Counted from the stretch's first letter, positions 40,847 through 51,100 are shown. The stretch: 64,000 nucleotides of DNA from Micromonospora sp. M71_S20 (GCF_003664255.1 NZ_RCCV01000004.1:434001-498000), one strand, 5' to 3'. Notes: generated by a model not told the origin, from the letters alone. Numbers and translations are program-made.

Positions 40847-43716
40847 CCGTCCACCCCATGACCCACGAGCAGGAGGCGATCTGGCTCAGCGACGCCTTCG
40901 CGGAGAGCAGGTCCCGCTACACCGTGCTGTGGACGCACCGCATCCACGGCCCGCTCGACACCGGCGCGCTCGCCCTGGCGATCGACCGCCTGACATCCGC
41001 ACACCCCGGGTTGCGCACCCGGTACGGGCTGCACGAGGGGCAGCCGGCTCAGATCGTCGAGGACACGGGAGCGGCGCTCGAGAGCGAAGACTGTCCGCCG
41101 GAGGCGGTCGAGCGGCGGCTGCGTGAGCTGGCCGAACTCGATCTCGACCTGGACCAGGCCCCGATGCGGGCCTTCCTGCTCCGGCTCGGGCGCGAGGACC
41201 ACGTGCTCGCCCTCCTGCTGCACCACATCGCCATGGACGGTTGGTCGCTCCAGGTCATGGCCGACGACATCGCCCGCTGGTACGCCGACCCGACGCTGCC
41301 GCCGGTGCCCGCGCTGACCATGGGTGAGTACGCGCGGCGGCAGCGGGCGCAGGAAGCCGACGCCGCAGCCGTGGCCTACTGGCGTGACCGGTTGCAGTCG
41401 CCGCCACAGTTCACGACGGTCCCGGCCGACTGGCGGCGCCCGGCCGAGATCGGACACGCAGGGGACCGGGTCGAGTTCGTACTCGACGGCGCGACCGCGC
41501 AGGCCGTGCGGGCCGTCGCGCGCGCCGGGCGCACCACCGCGTTCACCGTGCTGACGGCCGCGTACGCCGCCCTGCTGCACCGCCACGGCGGGCAGCAGGA
41601 CCTCGTCGTCGGCACACCGGTGGCCCGCCGCGGTGCCGCCGAACTGGACCGGGTCGTGGGGTGCCTGGCGGATCTGCTGCCGCTGCGGCTCACGGTGACG
41701 CCGGAGATGTCGTTCGCCGACCTGGTGGCGGCGGTCAAGCAGGAGAGCCTGGCGGCGCAGCGGCATTGCGGCGTACCGCTCACGACGATCGTCCGCCAGA
41801 CCGTCACCGCCGGCGAACCGGATCGCTTCCCACTGTTCCAGGCGGTCATCGGGATCGACGACGGCGAGTCGACCCAGCTGCGGCTGCCCGGTCTGCGGGT
41901 CGAGCCGCTGGAGGTGCACACCGGCACGAGCAAGTTCGACCTGCTGCTACGGCTGAGTGGATCCGACGGCCCGGTGCTGGGCATGCTCGACTACTCCACC
42001 GAGCTCTACCACCCGGCGACCGCGCGGCGCCTGGTCGACCGGTTCCGGACGCTGCTGGCGAGCGCGCTCTCCGAGCCGGGTCGGTCGATCGGCGACCTCG
42101 ACCTGCTGGCCCCTGACGAGTTCGACCTCGTCACGCGGGTCTTCGCGCAGGCCCCGGCGCCCACCACCCGGCCAGCGCTGGCACACGAGGCGTTCGAGGC
42201 GCAGCGGCAACGCACCCCCGACGCGATCGCGGCCATCTGGCGGGACCGGCAGGTCACCTACGCCGAGGTGGGTGCCGCCGCCGACCGGCTGGCCCAGGTG
42301 CTGCACCGGCAGCGCGACGGGGGACCGGTGCGACCGATCGGGATCCTCCTGGAGCGGTCCGTCGACATGGTCGTCGCGGTGCTGGCGGTGCTCAAGTCGG
42401 GCGCCGCCTACGTGCCGCTGGACCCGACCTACCCAGGCGAGCGCCTGGCGTACATGTTGGGCGACAGCGACGTGGCGTGCCTGCTCGCCCAGCCGTGGCT
42501 GGTCGACGCGGTGCCGATGCCCGACGGCGTCACCGTCCTCGAACCGGATCGATGGTACGACCTGCCGGACGGAGCCGGGTCCGCGCTGCCCGTCGCGACC
42601 GAGGCCGACCTCGCCTACCTGATCTACACCTCCGGCTCCACCGGCCTGCCCAAGGGCGTGGCGATGCCGCACGGCCCGCTGGCCGGACTGGTCGCCTGGC
42701 AGTGCGGTGACTCCGCCTGTGGCCCCGGTGACCGGACCCTGCAGTACTCGGCGCTCAGCTTCGACGCGTCGTTCCTGGAGATCTTCAGCACCTGGTCGAC
42801 GGGCGGCACGTTGGTGCTCGTCGACGCCGAGGAACGGGCCGACTACGACCTGCTGCTGGCGGTGATCGGGAAGCACGCCGTACGGCGGATGTTCCTGCCG
42901 TTCGCGGCGTTGCAGAGCATCGCCCAGTACGTGACCGCACTCGGGCTGGAGCCGCCGCCCCTTCGGGAGTTCGTCTGCGCGGGCGAGCAGATCCACGTCA
43001 CGCCGGCGATTCGGCAGTTCTTCGCCGCACTCGACGACGCGACACTGTTCAACCAGTACGGCCCGAGCGAGACGCACAGCGTGACATCGCTGCGGATCGA
43101 CGGTGATCCGGCCACGTGGCCACTGCTGCCGGCGATCGGCTATCCGATCAACAGCGCCCGCGTCACCATCCTCGACGACCGGCTGCGACCCCAGCCGGTC
43201 GGTGTCGCCGGCGAGCTGTGCGTCTCCGGGCTGCCGCTGGCCGACGGCTACTGGCGCAAGCCCGAGCTGACCCGGGAGCGCTTCGTCGACAGCCCGCTGC
43301 CCGGAATCGGGCGGCTGTACCGGACCGGCGACGTCGCCCGGTTCCTCCACGACGGGCGGATCGAGTTCCTGGGCCGGCGCGACGGGATGGTGAAGATACG
43401 CGGTTACCGCGTCGAGCTGGGCGAGGTCGAAGCCGTGGTGCGCCAGGCGCCCGGCGTCGTCGGGGCGGTGGTGACCGCAGAGACCCTCGGGGTGGGCGAC
43501 ACCCGCCTCACCGCCTTCTACCGCACCGCCTCGGGCGAGCAGCTCGACCTCGACACGCTCCGCCGGGCGATCACGGCCCGGGTGCCCGACTACATGCTGC
43601 CGTCGCGGTTCGTCCACCTCCCGGCGGAGTTCCCCCGTACGCCGAGCGGGAAGGTCGACCGGCTGGCGCTCGTGCGCGAGCACGGCGGTCGACCGGCCTC
43701 CCCGTCCCACCGATGA
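40843..43716 (+). CDS. NRPS C-A didomain lacking a carrier
   Basis: A 957-residue protein with an intact condensation motif LLHHIAMDGWS near residue 125 and an adenylation domain with YTSGSTGLPKG near 595, QYGPSETHSVTS near 738 and YRTGDVARF. It ends with the A10 motif RTPSGKVDRLALV and a short tail, so no carrier is fused. Pocket residues read D-A-L-F-V-A-Q-S-V, with no standard match known to me. It must act with a free carrier. The TTG at 40843 overlaps the preceding stop (TTGA) with CCGGAG upstream; ATG at 40858 is the alternative. Confidence 0.87.
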   Translation: MTVHPMTHEQEAIWLSDAFAESRSRYTVLWTHRIHGPLDTGALALAIDRLTSAHPGLRTRYGLHEGQPAQIVEDTGAALESEDCPPEAVERRLRELAELDLDLDQAPMRAFLLRLGREDHVLALLLHHIAMDGWSLQVMADDIARWYADPTLPPVPALTMGEYARRQRAQEADAAAVAYWRDRLQSPPQFTTVPADWRRPAEIGHAGDRVEFVLDGATAQAVRAVARAGRTTAFTVLTAAYAALLHRHGGQQDLVVGTPVARRGAAELDRVVGCLADLLPLRLTVTPEMSFADLVAAVKQESLAAQRHCGVPLTTIVRQTVTAGEPDRFPLFQAVIGIDDGESTQLRLPGLRVEPLEVHTGTSKFDLLLRLSGSDGPVLGMLDYSTELYHPATARRLVDRFRTLLASALSEPGRSIGDLDLLAPDEFDLVTRVFAQAPAPTTRPALAHEAFEAQRQRTPDAIAAIWRDRQVTYAEVGAAADRLAQVLHRQRDGGPVRPIGILLERSVDMVVAVLAVLKSGAAYVPLDPTYPGERLAYMLGDSDVACLLAQPWLVDAVPMPDGVTVLEPDRWYDLPDGAGSALPVATEADLAYLIYTSGSTGLPKGVAMPHGPLAGLVAWQCGDSACGPGDRTLQYSALSFDASFLEIFSTWSTGGTLVLVDAEERADYDLLLAVIGKHAVRRMFLPFAALQSIAQYVTALGLEPPPLREFVCAGEQIHVTPAIRQFFAALDDATLFNQYGPSETHSVTSLRIDGDPATWPLLPAIGYPINSARVTILDDRLRPQPVGVAGELCVSGLPLADGYWRKPELTRERFVDSPLPGIGRLYRTGDVARFLHDGRIEFLGRRDGMVKIRGYRVELGEVEAVVRQAPGVVGAVVTAETLGVGDTRLTAFYRTASGEQLDLDTLRRAITARVPDYMLPSRFVHLPAEFPRTPSGKVDRLALVREHGGRPASPSHR

Positions 43717-44576
43717 CCGTCCCCCACGTCCAGCGGAGTCGCAAAGAGATGATGTTCTCCCCGACCGACCTTGCCGCACTGCGCTCCCGCTACGAGGAGC
43801 ATGGCTGGTGCTCGCCGGCAGCGCGGCTGAGCGCCGCCTCCGTCTCGGCTGTCCGCGAACGCATCGACGAGCTGTGCGCCTCGGCGCGACCCGAGGTCGT
43901 GCACGAGGACGACGGCGCCACGGTGCGCGCGGTCCACGGGTGCCACGCATTCGACGACCTGTGCGCGGCTCTGGTGCGGACGCCGGAGTTGGTGCGCCTG
44001 GCCGAGACGCTGGTCGGCGGCGAGGTGTACGTCTACCAGTTCAAGGTCAACCTCAAGCAGGCGGAAGAGGGGGCGGCCTGGCCGTGGCACCAGGACTTCT
44101 CGTTCTGGCACCTCGAGGACGGCATGCCCCGGCCCGCTGCCGTGAACATCGCCATCTCGCTGGACGACGTGCACGACGGCAACGGGCCGCTGCTGGTCGT
44201 GCCGGGGTCGCACAACGACGGCATCTACGAACTGCCCCGGGCGGAGGGGCAACGGGGCACGCACTGGCGTGAGCACGTGTCGACGACGCTGACCTACACG
44301 GTGAGCGACGAGCGCGCGGCCGAGCTGATGGCGGCCAAGGGCGGCCTGCGCATGACCGGTCCCGCCGGGACGATCAACGCGTTCCACCCCAGCATCCTGC
44401 ACTCGTCGTCCAACAACGACTCGCCCGACCGACGCGCGTTGCTGCTCATCACGTACAACAGGGTCGACAACGCGCCGGCGGCCCCGACGCGGCCGGAGTT
44501 CCTGGTGTCGCGGGACACCACGCCGATCACCGCGGGCCCGGACGACCGCCTCACCCTCGTCGCGGCGAGCGCCTGA
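43713..44576 (+). CDS. Fe(II)/2-oxoglutarate dioxygenase, PhyH family
   Basis: A 287-residue phytanoyl-CoA dioxygenase-like enzyme. The iron-binding motif is WPWHQDFSFWHLEDG with His126 and Asp128; the distal His is in FHPSILHSSSNN (His225 or His230). The intact HxD means hydroxylation rather than halogenation is expected (halogenases have Gly or Ala). The GNGPLLVVPGSH segment is typical of the ectoine-hydroxylase-like branch. It is the last gene of the NRPS operon (ATGA overlap), so it probably hydroxylates a carrier-bound or free amino acid of the pathway. A strong terminator follows. Confidence 0.87.
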   Translation: MTVPHVQRSRKEMMFSPTDLAALRSRYEEHGWCSPAARLSAASVSAVRERIDELCASARPEVVHEDDGATVRAVHGCHAFDDLCAALVRTPELVRLAETLVGGEVYVYQFKVNLKQAEEGAAWPWHQDFSFWHLEDGMPRPAAVNIAISLDDVHDGNGPLLVVPGSHNDGIYELPRAEGQRGTHWREHVSTTLTYTVSDERAAELMAAKGGLRMTGPAGTINAFHPSILHSSSNNDSPDRRALLLITYNRVDNAPAAPTRPEFLVSRDTTPITAGPDDRLTLVAASA

Positions 44577-44639
44577 AGCCGCCGGCCGCCGTCGAACCGG
44601 GCCGGCTTCCCGCGGCCTGACCCGGGGCCGCCGGGCCTT

Positions 44640-44668
44640 GGCGGGCCCGGCAGCATGCCGGGCCCGCC
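44640..44668. terminator. Bidirectional terminator hairpin between NRPS operon and exporter gene
   Basis: GGCGGGCCCGGCA (44640-44652) pairs perfectly over 13 bases with TGCCGGGCCCGCC (44656-44668) around GCA. It lies between convergent genes ending at 44576 and 44779. Confidence 0.8.
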
Positions 44669-44778
44669 GCCGCGCGAATCGGCGGACGACGCACCCGTCG
44701 CCGTCCGCCGAGGCGATCGGGTGCCTCATCCGTGTCCGAAGCGGGCCGCTGCGGACACGGTGGAGCGCGACGGGCCCG

Positions 44779-46119
44779 TCACACGGGCGCCGGCTTCCGC
44801 AGCCCGCCGCTGACGCGCAGGAATGCGGTGCCCTGGCCGATCCCGACCAGCACGTTGATCACCACGAGCGCGGTCCAGAGCCCGATGATGCCCGTGGCGG
44901 AGGCGACCGGCAGGGCGATCACGGCGAGCACGCCGTAGAGGACGGAGAACACGAGGAAGCTCGGCACGGTGCGCTTGAGGCCGGTGAGGCCGAAGCCGAG
45001 GACGGCCTGGAGACCGTCACCGAGGATGGCCAGGGCCACGACCGGCAGCAGAACGACCATCACCTCGCGGACGTCGGGATCCGCGGTGAACAGCGGGAGG
45101 AATACGGGGCGCAGGACGACCAGCAGTGCGCACAGCGTCCCGACCACGGTGGCGGCGACCAGCAGTCCGGCCCGCACGCTGCGGCGAACCCCCGGGATGT
45201 CGGCGGTCGCGGCCCGGCTGCTGACGAGCGGGATGCCCGCCTGACCGACCGCGACGGCAGCAGTGAAGGTCAGACCGACCAGCGCCGTGGCGATGCTGTG
45301 CGCGGCGGCGGCGGTCGTGCTGATCCGGGCGGCGGCGAACGCGAGCACGCCGAGGACGCCGAACTTGACCAGCACGGTGCCGGCCATGGGGATGCCGACC
45401 TTGGCCAACTCGAGCACCCGGCCAGGGTGCAGCCGGGCCACGGCGAGGCCCGACAACGGGATGTCGAGCTTGGCGCACAGGCCGAGCATGGTCATCACAC
45501 AGGTGGCCAGGTTCGCCACCAGCATGGCCAGGCCCGAACCCACCAGGCCGAGAGCCGGCAGCGGCCCGATTCCGTTGACCAGCAGCAACGACAGCACGGC
45601 CGTGCACGCGGCCGCGACCAGACCGGCCCGCATCACGATCTTGCTGTGACCCAGGCCGACGAGGCTCGAGGAGGCCATCGCGGCGATCGAGCCCAGCAGC
45701 ACGGACCCGGCCATCAGCAGCGGGAAGTAGCCCAACTCGGCGATCGTCTCGTCCGGTACGCCACTGGAACGCGCCAGCAGGCCCGCTCCGGACACGGCGG
45801 CCGCGCCGAGCAGGCCGATCGTGACGGCGAGCCAGGTACCGTCACGGACCACCCTGATCACGCTGTCACGGTCGTCGGCCGACGCCGACACGAACGGCAT
45901 GACGCCGCGCACCGCTCCGGTGACCGCGGCGGTCGCCGGGAAGTAGACGGCGCCGGTCAGCGCGAACGCCGCGAGGGCCACCGTGCCGAACCGGCCCAGT
46001 GCGGCAGTGTTCACCAGCGCGCTGACGGACGCCGCGATCATCGAAAGGTACAGCGGCGCGGCCACTGCGACGATCTTTCTCGTGTCGCCGCGCTGGTCTG
46101 CCGGTTCATGCTCGGTCAC
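44779..46119 (-). CDS. MATE-family multidrug/product exporter
   Basis: A 446-residue protein with about twelve membrane helices in two MatE-like halves. KIVAVAAPLYLSMIAASVSALVNTAALGR at the start and VLELAKVGIPMAGTVLVKFGVLGVLAFAA at the start of the second half are typical. Such carriers export cationic or amphipathic compounds using Na+ or H+. In this cluster it is the likely product exporter and self-resistance element. The GTG at 46119 is preferred because GGAGGAC lies upstream; an in-frame ATG at 46182 would add 21 hydrophilic residues and run into the divergent promoter. Confidence 0.87.
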   Translation of the reverse strand: MTEHEPADQRGDTRKIVAVAAPLYLSMIAASVSALVNTAALGRFGTVALAAFALTGAVYFPATAAVTGAVRGVMPFVSASADDRDSVIRVVRDGTWLAVTIGLLGAAAVSGAGLLARSSGVPDETIAELGYFPLLMAGSVLLGSIAAMASSSLVGLGHSKIVMRAGLVAAACTAVLSLLLVNGIGPLPALGLVGSGLAMLVANLATCVMTMLGLCAKLDIPLSGLAVARLHPGRVLELAKVGIPMAGTVLVKFGVLGVLAFAAARISTTAAAAHSIATALVGLTFTAAVAVGQAGIPLVSSRAATADIPGVRRSVRAGLLVAATVVGTLCALLVVLRPVFLPLFTADPDVREVMVVLLPVVALAILGDGLQAVLGFGLTGLKRTVPSFLVFSVLYGVLAVIALPVASATGIIGLWTALVVINVLVGIGQGTAFLRVSGGLRKPAPV

Positions 46120-46151
46120 GGAGTCCTCCGGTCTTCGGCTATTGTCGCTGA

Positions 46152-46161
46152 TCAATTGACT
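46152..46161. promoter_or_regulatory. TCAATTGACT element (copy 2)
   Basis: Identical to the 10-mer at 35358-35367. It lies in the 72-bp divergent region between the exporter (minus) and the discrete acyltransferase (plus). Confidence 0.4.
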
Positions 46162-46191
46162 ACAGTCCGGCCGGCGACCCAAGCTGGAGAC

Positions 46192-47145
46192 ATGCTCGCA
46201 TATCGGTTCGCCGCGCTATTTCCTGGCCAGGGTTCGCAGAGGCCCGCGATGGCCGCCCAACTCGCCGCTGCTGACGCGCGATCGCGCACGCCATACCTCG
46301 ACATCGCCGACGATCTGCTGGGCATGCCGCTGCGCCGACTGTGCCTGCAGGGTTCGGCCGACGAGTTGCGCGACACGGCGGTGGCCCAGCCGGCCATCCT
46401 GCTCACCAGCCTGATCGCCCTCGAACTGCTGCGCGAGCGTGGCCTGGAGCCGTCCGTCACGGCCGGACACAGCCTCGGCGAGTTCACCGCGCTGGTCGCC
46501 GCAGGAGTGCTGGAATGGACCGACGCGCTGCGGCTGGTGCACCGCCGCGGGCAGATGATGTCCAGGGTCGGGCAGGCGGCCCCCGGCGGGATGGCCGCGG
46601 TGCTCGGCATCGACGCCGCCCGCGTCGAGGAGATCTGCGCCCGGGTGACGCGGACGGGCGACGGCACCGTCGAGGTGGCCAACTACAACTCCGAACGCCA
46701 GACGGTCGTCTCCGGCACCACGACCGGGGTCGCGGCGGCGAGCGCCGCCGCCCGTGAACTTGGTGCCGACGTGGTCGCGCTCAAGGTCTCGGCACCGTTC
46801 CACTGCAGCCTCATGCGTGACATCGAGCAGGAGTTCGCGTCGGCCCTGGCCGAGGTCGCCTTCGCCACGCCGAGGATTCCGGTCGTCTCCACGGTCACCG
46901 CACAGCCGTTGATGGACGGGCGGGCGGCCGTCGCGGCACTGCAACGTCAGCTCTGCGCGCCCGTGCGCTGGCACGAGGTCGTCCGCGCGCTCGCCGAGCA
47001 GGAGGTCAGCACGTTCGTCGAGGTCGGCGCGGGCCGTGTGCTGACCAACCTCGGCCGCGCGATCGCCCCGGGCATCCCTACGGTGCCCGCGGGCACCAGC
47101 GCGCAGCTCGACGCGGCGACGGTCCACCTCCGCGCCCCGGCCTAG
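46192..47145 (+). CDS. Discrete malonyl-CoA acyltransferase (trans-AT)
   Basis: A 317-residue FabD-like acyltransferase. FPGQGSQ near residue 11, GHSLGEFTALVAAG with nucleophile Ser94, and SAPFHCSLM with catalytic His204 are all intact; the GHSLG form fits malonyl transfer. Because both PKS proteins in this window have AT regions without a catalytic Ser, this enzyme should load malonyl units onto their carriers in trans. It could not be the housekeeping FabD from context: no fatty-acid gene is near, and it lies inside the cluster. The ATG at 46192 follows GCTGGAGAC. Confidence 0.9.
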   Translation: MLAYRFAALFPGQGSQRPAMAAQLAAADARSRTPYLDIADDLLGMPLRRLCLQGSADELRDTAVAQPAILLTSLIALELLRERGLEPSVTAGHSLGEFTALVAAGVLEWTDALRLVHRRGQMMSRVGQAAPGGMAAVLGIDAARVEEICARVTRTGDGTVEVANYNSERQTVVSGTTTGVAAASAAARELGADVVALKVSAPFHCSLMRDIEQEFASALAEVAFATPRIPVVSTVTAQPLMDGRAAVAALQRQLCAPVRWHEVVRALAEQEVSTFVEVGAGRVLTNLGRAIAPGIPTVPAGTSAQLDAATVHLRAPA

Positions 47146-47153
47146 GCGACCGG

Positions 47154-48188
47154 TCACAGCTCGGCGCAGCGGTTCTTGAGCTCGGCCAGGTGGTGCAGAG
47201 CACGCAGCACCTCATCCGCGCCGACGCCGAAGTCGATGAGGCACGCGAGCTCGTCCACACCCAGGTCGGCGGCTCGCTCGACCAGCGGCACGCAGCTGTC
47301 GACCGAGCCGATCAGGCAGCGCTCGCCGACGAACTGCTGAAAGGCGTGCTCCAGCAGTTCGTCGAGTTCGGCCGGGGACAACTCGTCGACAGCGGGCGAC
47401 CCCGGCCGGTTGACCGCGAACAGGTCCATCGAGGTGCGCATGTACGCCGTCATGGGCGACCGTGACACGGCGACCGCCTCCTCGACCGATGGCGCCAGGA
47501 AGGTGTGCACCATGAGTGCCACCCGCTCGTTGCCGGCGTCGTGACCGTGCTGCTCCATCGCGTCGCCGTACTCGGCGAGGTTGGCCTCCAGGCGGTCGAA
47601 CGACTGGCCCAGCAGGTGGGTCAGCACGCCGACGCCGAACTCGCCGGCGAGCGAGAAGGTCGACGGCGATCCGGCGGCGGTCAGCCACAACGGCGGCAGC
47701 GGCTGCACCGGCCGCGGGTAGCTGCGGACCTCGACGACCTGCCCGGCCGGGTCGGTACGCGGGACCGACCCGCCGGCCCACAGCCGGGTGAACTCGGCGA
47801 TGGCGGCGCGCATGTTCTCCCGGCGGTCCGCGAAGCGCTGCGGCGCGAGCACGAAGTCGCGCGGGTTCCAGCCGGACGCGAAGGCGAGCCCGGCCCGACC
47901 CCCGGAGAGCTGGTCCACCATGGACCATTCCTCGGCCACCCGGAGCGGGTCGTGCAGCGGCAGGACCACGCTGCCCGCGCGGACGTGAACGGACCGGGTG
48001 GCCGCAGCGACCGCGGCGCCGGTGACCGCCGGGTTGGCGAACGGCGCGCCGAACTCGTGGAAGTGCCGCTCCGGCGTCCAGACCGCCTCGAATCCGTGCG
48101 AGTCGGCGAACCTCGCCGCCTCCAGCAGCAGGCGGAGCTGCTCGGCGGCGTCGTCACCGCTGGCGAAGAAGAAGAGGCTGAACTTCAT
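47154..48188 (-). CDS. Luciferase-like FMN-dependent monooxygenase of NRPS/PKS type
   Basis: A 344-residue enzyme of the bacterial-luciferase superfamily. FSLFFFASGDDAAEQLRLLL, FEAVWTPERHFHEFGAPF, RVAEEWSMVDQLSGGRAGLAF and FASGWNPRDFVL match the MupA/Atu3671 group, which is usually embedded in NRPS or PKS megaenzymes. Here it is a separate gene, coupled by ATGA to the PKS-NRPS gene. The group is expected to oxidise carrier-bound intermediates (for example beta-hydroxylation or N-oxygenation); reaction here is unknown. Confidence 0.86.
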   Translation of the reverse strand: MKFSLFFFASGDDAAEQLRLLLEAARFADSHGFEAVWTPERHFHEFGAPFANPAVTGAAVAAATRSVHVRAGSVVLPLHDPLRVAEEWSMVDQLSGGRAGLAFASGWNPRDFVLAPQRFADRRENMRAAIAEFTRLWAGGSVPRTDPAGQVVEVRSYPRPVQPLPPLWLTAAGSPSTFSLAGEFGVGVLTHLLGQSFDRLEANLAEYGDAMEQHGHDAGNERVALMVHTFLAPSVEEAVAVSRSPMTAYMRTSMDLFAVNRPGSPAVDELSPAELDELLEHAFQQFVGERCLIGSVDSCVPLVERAADLGVDELACLIDFGVGADEVLRALHHLAELKNRCAEL

Positions 48189-51100
48189 GAGGGGGTTCCT
48201 TGCGGCAGTGGGGTGCGGGGGTCGAACACGATCGCGTACAGCGCCTCGCGGTAGGCGTCGAGCACGGCGGGGCCGCCGGCCTGCCGGGCGACGACCTGGA
48301 ACGACTCCGCCGAGTCGTACACCGCGAAGTGCAGGCGCAGTTCGGGTTCGAGCAGATCCGGACCGACCGGGACCAGGGTGGCCGCGCCGAGGCGGGCAGG
48401 ACCACGCCCGGCGCGGGCGTAGTTGAACACCACCGGCGGTCCGAGGTGGCCGCCCGGCGTCGTGGCACCGGCCGCGTCGGCCAACGGCAGCGCCCGCAGT
48501 TCGAACAACTCCTCGACGCGGGTGCGAACGTCGACCAACAGCTCGCCGGCGGGCACCTGCGACCGCAGCGCGACGCGCAGCGGGACGATGCTGGCGAAGC
48601 CGCCGACGGTGGCGTCGAGTTCAGGACCCGTCCTGCCGTCCATGGGCACGGCGAGCACGGCCTCGCCACCGTCCAGGCGGGCCTGCGCGGCGGCGAACGC
48701 GGCCAGGTGGACGGTGAACGGCGTGGTCCGCAGCTCGCCGCAGACATGGCGGATCGCCGACTGCAGCGCCGCGCTGGGCGCCCATCGGGACCGCGTGACC
48801 GCCGCCGTCGCGGCTGCCGGGAGCGATCCGCCCGGCGACGACGTCCAGCCGCCCCGGACCAGCACCTCCCGAGCCCGGGCGATCGGCGCCTGCGGCCCGT
48901 TGCGCCAGGTCAGATGACGCAGGAAACCGTCGTCCTCGGGGCCCAGCGCGGCCGGGGCGTCGTACGCCATGACCAGCTCGTCCAGGAACACGCCCAGGCC
49001 ACGCCCGTCCAGCACGGCCTTGTGCAGGGTGAGCCCGAGCAGGCTGCGCTCCTGCGACGCCCTCGCCAGCACCAGCCGGACCGGGTGGCTGCTGCTCAGG
49101 TCCAGCGGGTCGGCCTGGAGCAGGTCGTGGAGGGCACGAGGGTCGTCGAGACCGTCCACCTGGCGCAGTTCGACCGGATCGGTGGCGAGCACGAGCCGCT
49201 GACCCACCCGGCGCAGTCGCAGCGCCGCCTGCCGGCGCACCACGGCGTCGAGCGCCCGTTGCAGGCGCACCGGGTCCACCGGGCCGTCCGCCTGGTAGAC
49301 GAAGGTCTTCTGGTGCGTCGGGTGCGGCGTCGTCAGCAGCCACGCCAGTCCGGGCGGGGGCGCCTGCGGCAGTACGGGAGCGGGCAGCTCGACCCCGGTC
49401 GGCGGGGTCCGCTCGCCACCGCTGCGCGCCTCGACCAGCTTCGCGACGGCGGCCGGGGTGCTGGCGCGGAAGAACTCCGGCACGCTCAGGGCGATGCGGA
49501 ACTCCGTGCGTACGCGGTGGACCAGCGTGGTCGCCAGCAGCGAATGCCCGCCGGCCTCGAAGAAGTCGTCGTCGCCACCGAGCCCCGGCTGCTCCAGGAC
49601 CTCGCGGAACAGCGCGAGGACGCGCTGCCCGGGACCGGTGCCAGCGGGATCGGCCGGCACGCCGACCCGTGCGGCCGGTCGGGGCAGCCGGGCCACGTCC
49701 ACCTTGCCGTTGGCGTTGACCGGCAGCGCGGGCACGACCGTGAACGACGCCGGAACCATGTACGACGGCAGTTCCTCGCGTAGCCGCTCGCGCAGGCGGG
49801 CGACAGTCGGTTCGGTGGGGCCGTCGAGGACCAGGTACGCGTGCAGCGCACGGTCGCCCTCGTCGCCGTGCGCGACGATGGCGACGTCCGCCACCTCCGG
49901 CGACCGCCGGAGCACCACCTCCAGCTCACCCAGCTCCACCCGGAAACCGCGGATCTTGACCTGCTGGTCGGCCCGGCCCAGGAACAGCAGGTCTCCGGAG
50001 GGAAGTAGTCGGGCCCGGTCGCCGCTGCGGTAGCTGCGCGCCCCGCCCGGCCCCTCGTGGCCGAACCGGTGCCCGGCCGGGCCGGCGTCGTCGGTGTAGC
50101 CGGTAGCCACACACGGCCCGGCGATGACCAGGTCGCCGACGCTGCCGCGCGGCACGTCCACGCCGTTCTCGTCGACGACGCGCAGCACCACGTTGTCGAT
50201 CGGGCGGCCGATCGGCGCGTACCGCGGCCAGTCCTCGGGCGTCGCGCCGAAACGGTACGACGTGACCACGTGGGTCTCGGCCGGACCGTAGTTGTTGATC
50301 AGCGCGCAGCCGGGCAGCCCCGTGAAGAACGCGACGAGGGACTCGCCGACGCGCAACTGCTCCCCGGTCGAGGCGATCTCGCGCAGTGATGCCAGCAGGG
50401 CGTGGTCGGCCGCGGGGCGGGCCGCCAGCGCGTGCAGCAGCGACACCGGCAGGATCGCCTTGCTCACCCGCTGTTCGGCGACGAAGCGCAGCAGCAGGTC
50501 ATGGTCGTGCTTGACCTCGTCGGTCGCGATGTGCAGGGAGCCTCCGGCGCAGAGCGCGGCGAAGGTCTCGTGGAAGGCCGCGTCGAAACCGAAGGACGCC
50601 AGTTGGAGAAAACGCACGGGCCGGGTCAGGCCGCCGGTCTCCCAGTTGATCAGGTTGGCCAGCGCCGCGTGCGGGAAGTGGATTCCCTTCGGCCGTCCGG
50701 TGGTGCCACTCGTGTAGGTCAGGTAGGCGCCGACGTCGCCCGACACGTCGTCACCGGGCAGGCGTCCGGCCCAGCGGCCGACCGCGGCCGGTTCGGACAG
50801 GTCGTACCGGTTCAGGCTCGCCGTGACGTCGAGGGTGTCGCCGGAGTCGACGCACACCACCCTCGCACCGCAGTCGGCCAGGATCGCCGCGGTCCGCCGG
50901 GGCGGGTGGTTGAGGTCGACCGGTGCCGGGGTCGCACCTGCGCGCAGCACACCGAGCAGGGCGCAGACCGCCGACACCTCGCGGCGCATCGCGATCGCGA
51001 CCACGTCGCCCCCGTCGACCCCGCGCCGGTGCAGCTCCTGGGCGATGCCGCCGGAGATCTCGGCCAGGTCGCGATAGGTCAACGACCTCGCCCCGTCGGT

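Noticed and set aside
35680..44576. Known cluster types such as siderophore, tyrocidine-like or detoxin/rimosamide
   Set aside because: No siderophore tailoring genes, no TE, and the mix of dead-AT PKS modules, free carriers and five A domains does not fit any of these as I know them.
43713..44576. Non-haem iron halogenase
   Set aside because: The iron motif is His-Gln-Asp; the halide-binding variants replace the Asp with Gly or Ala.
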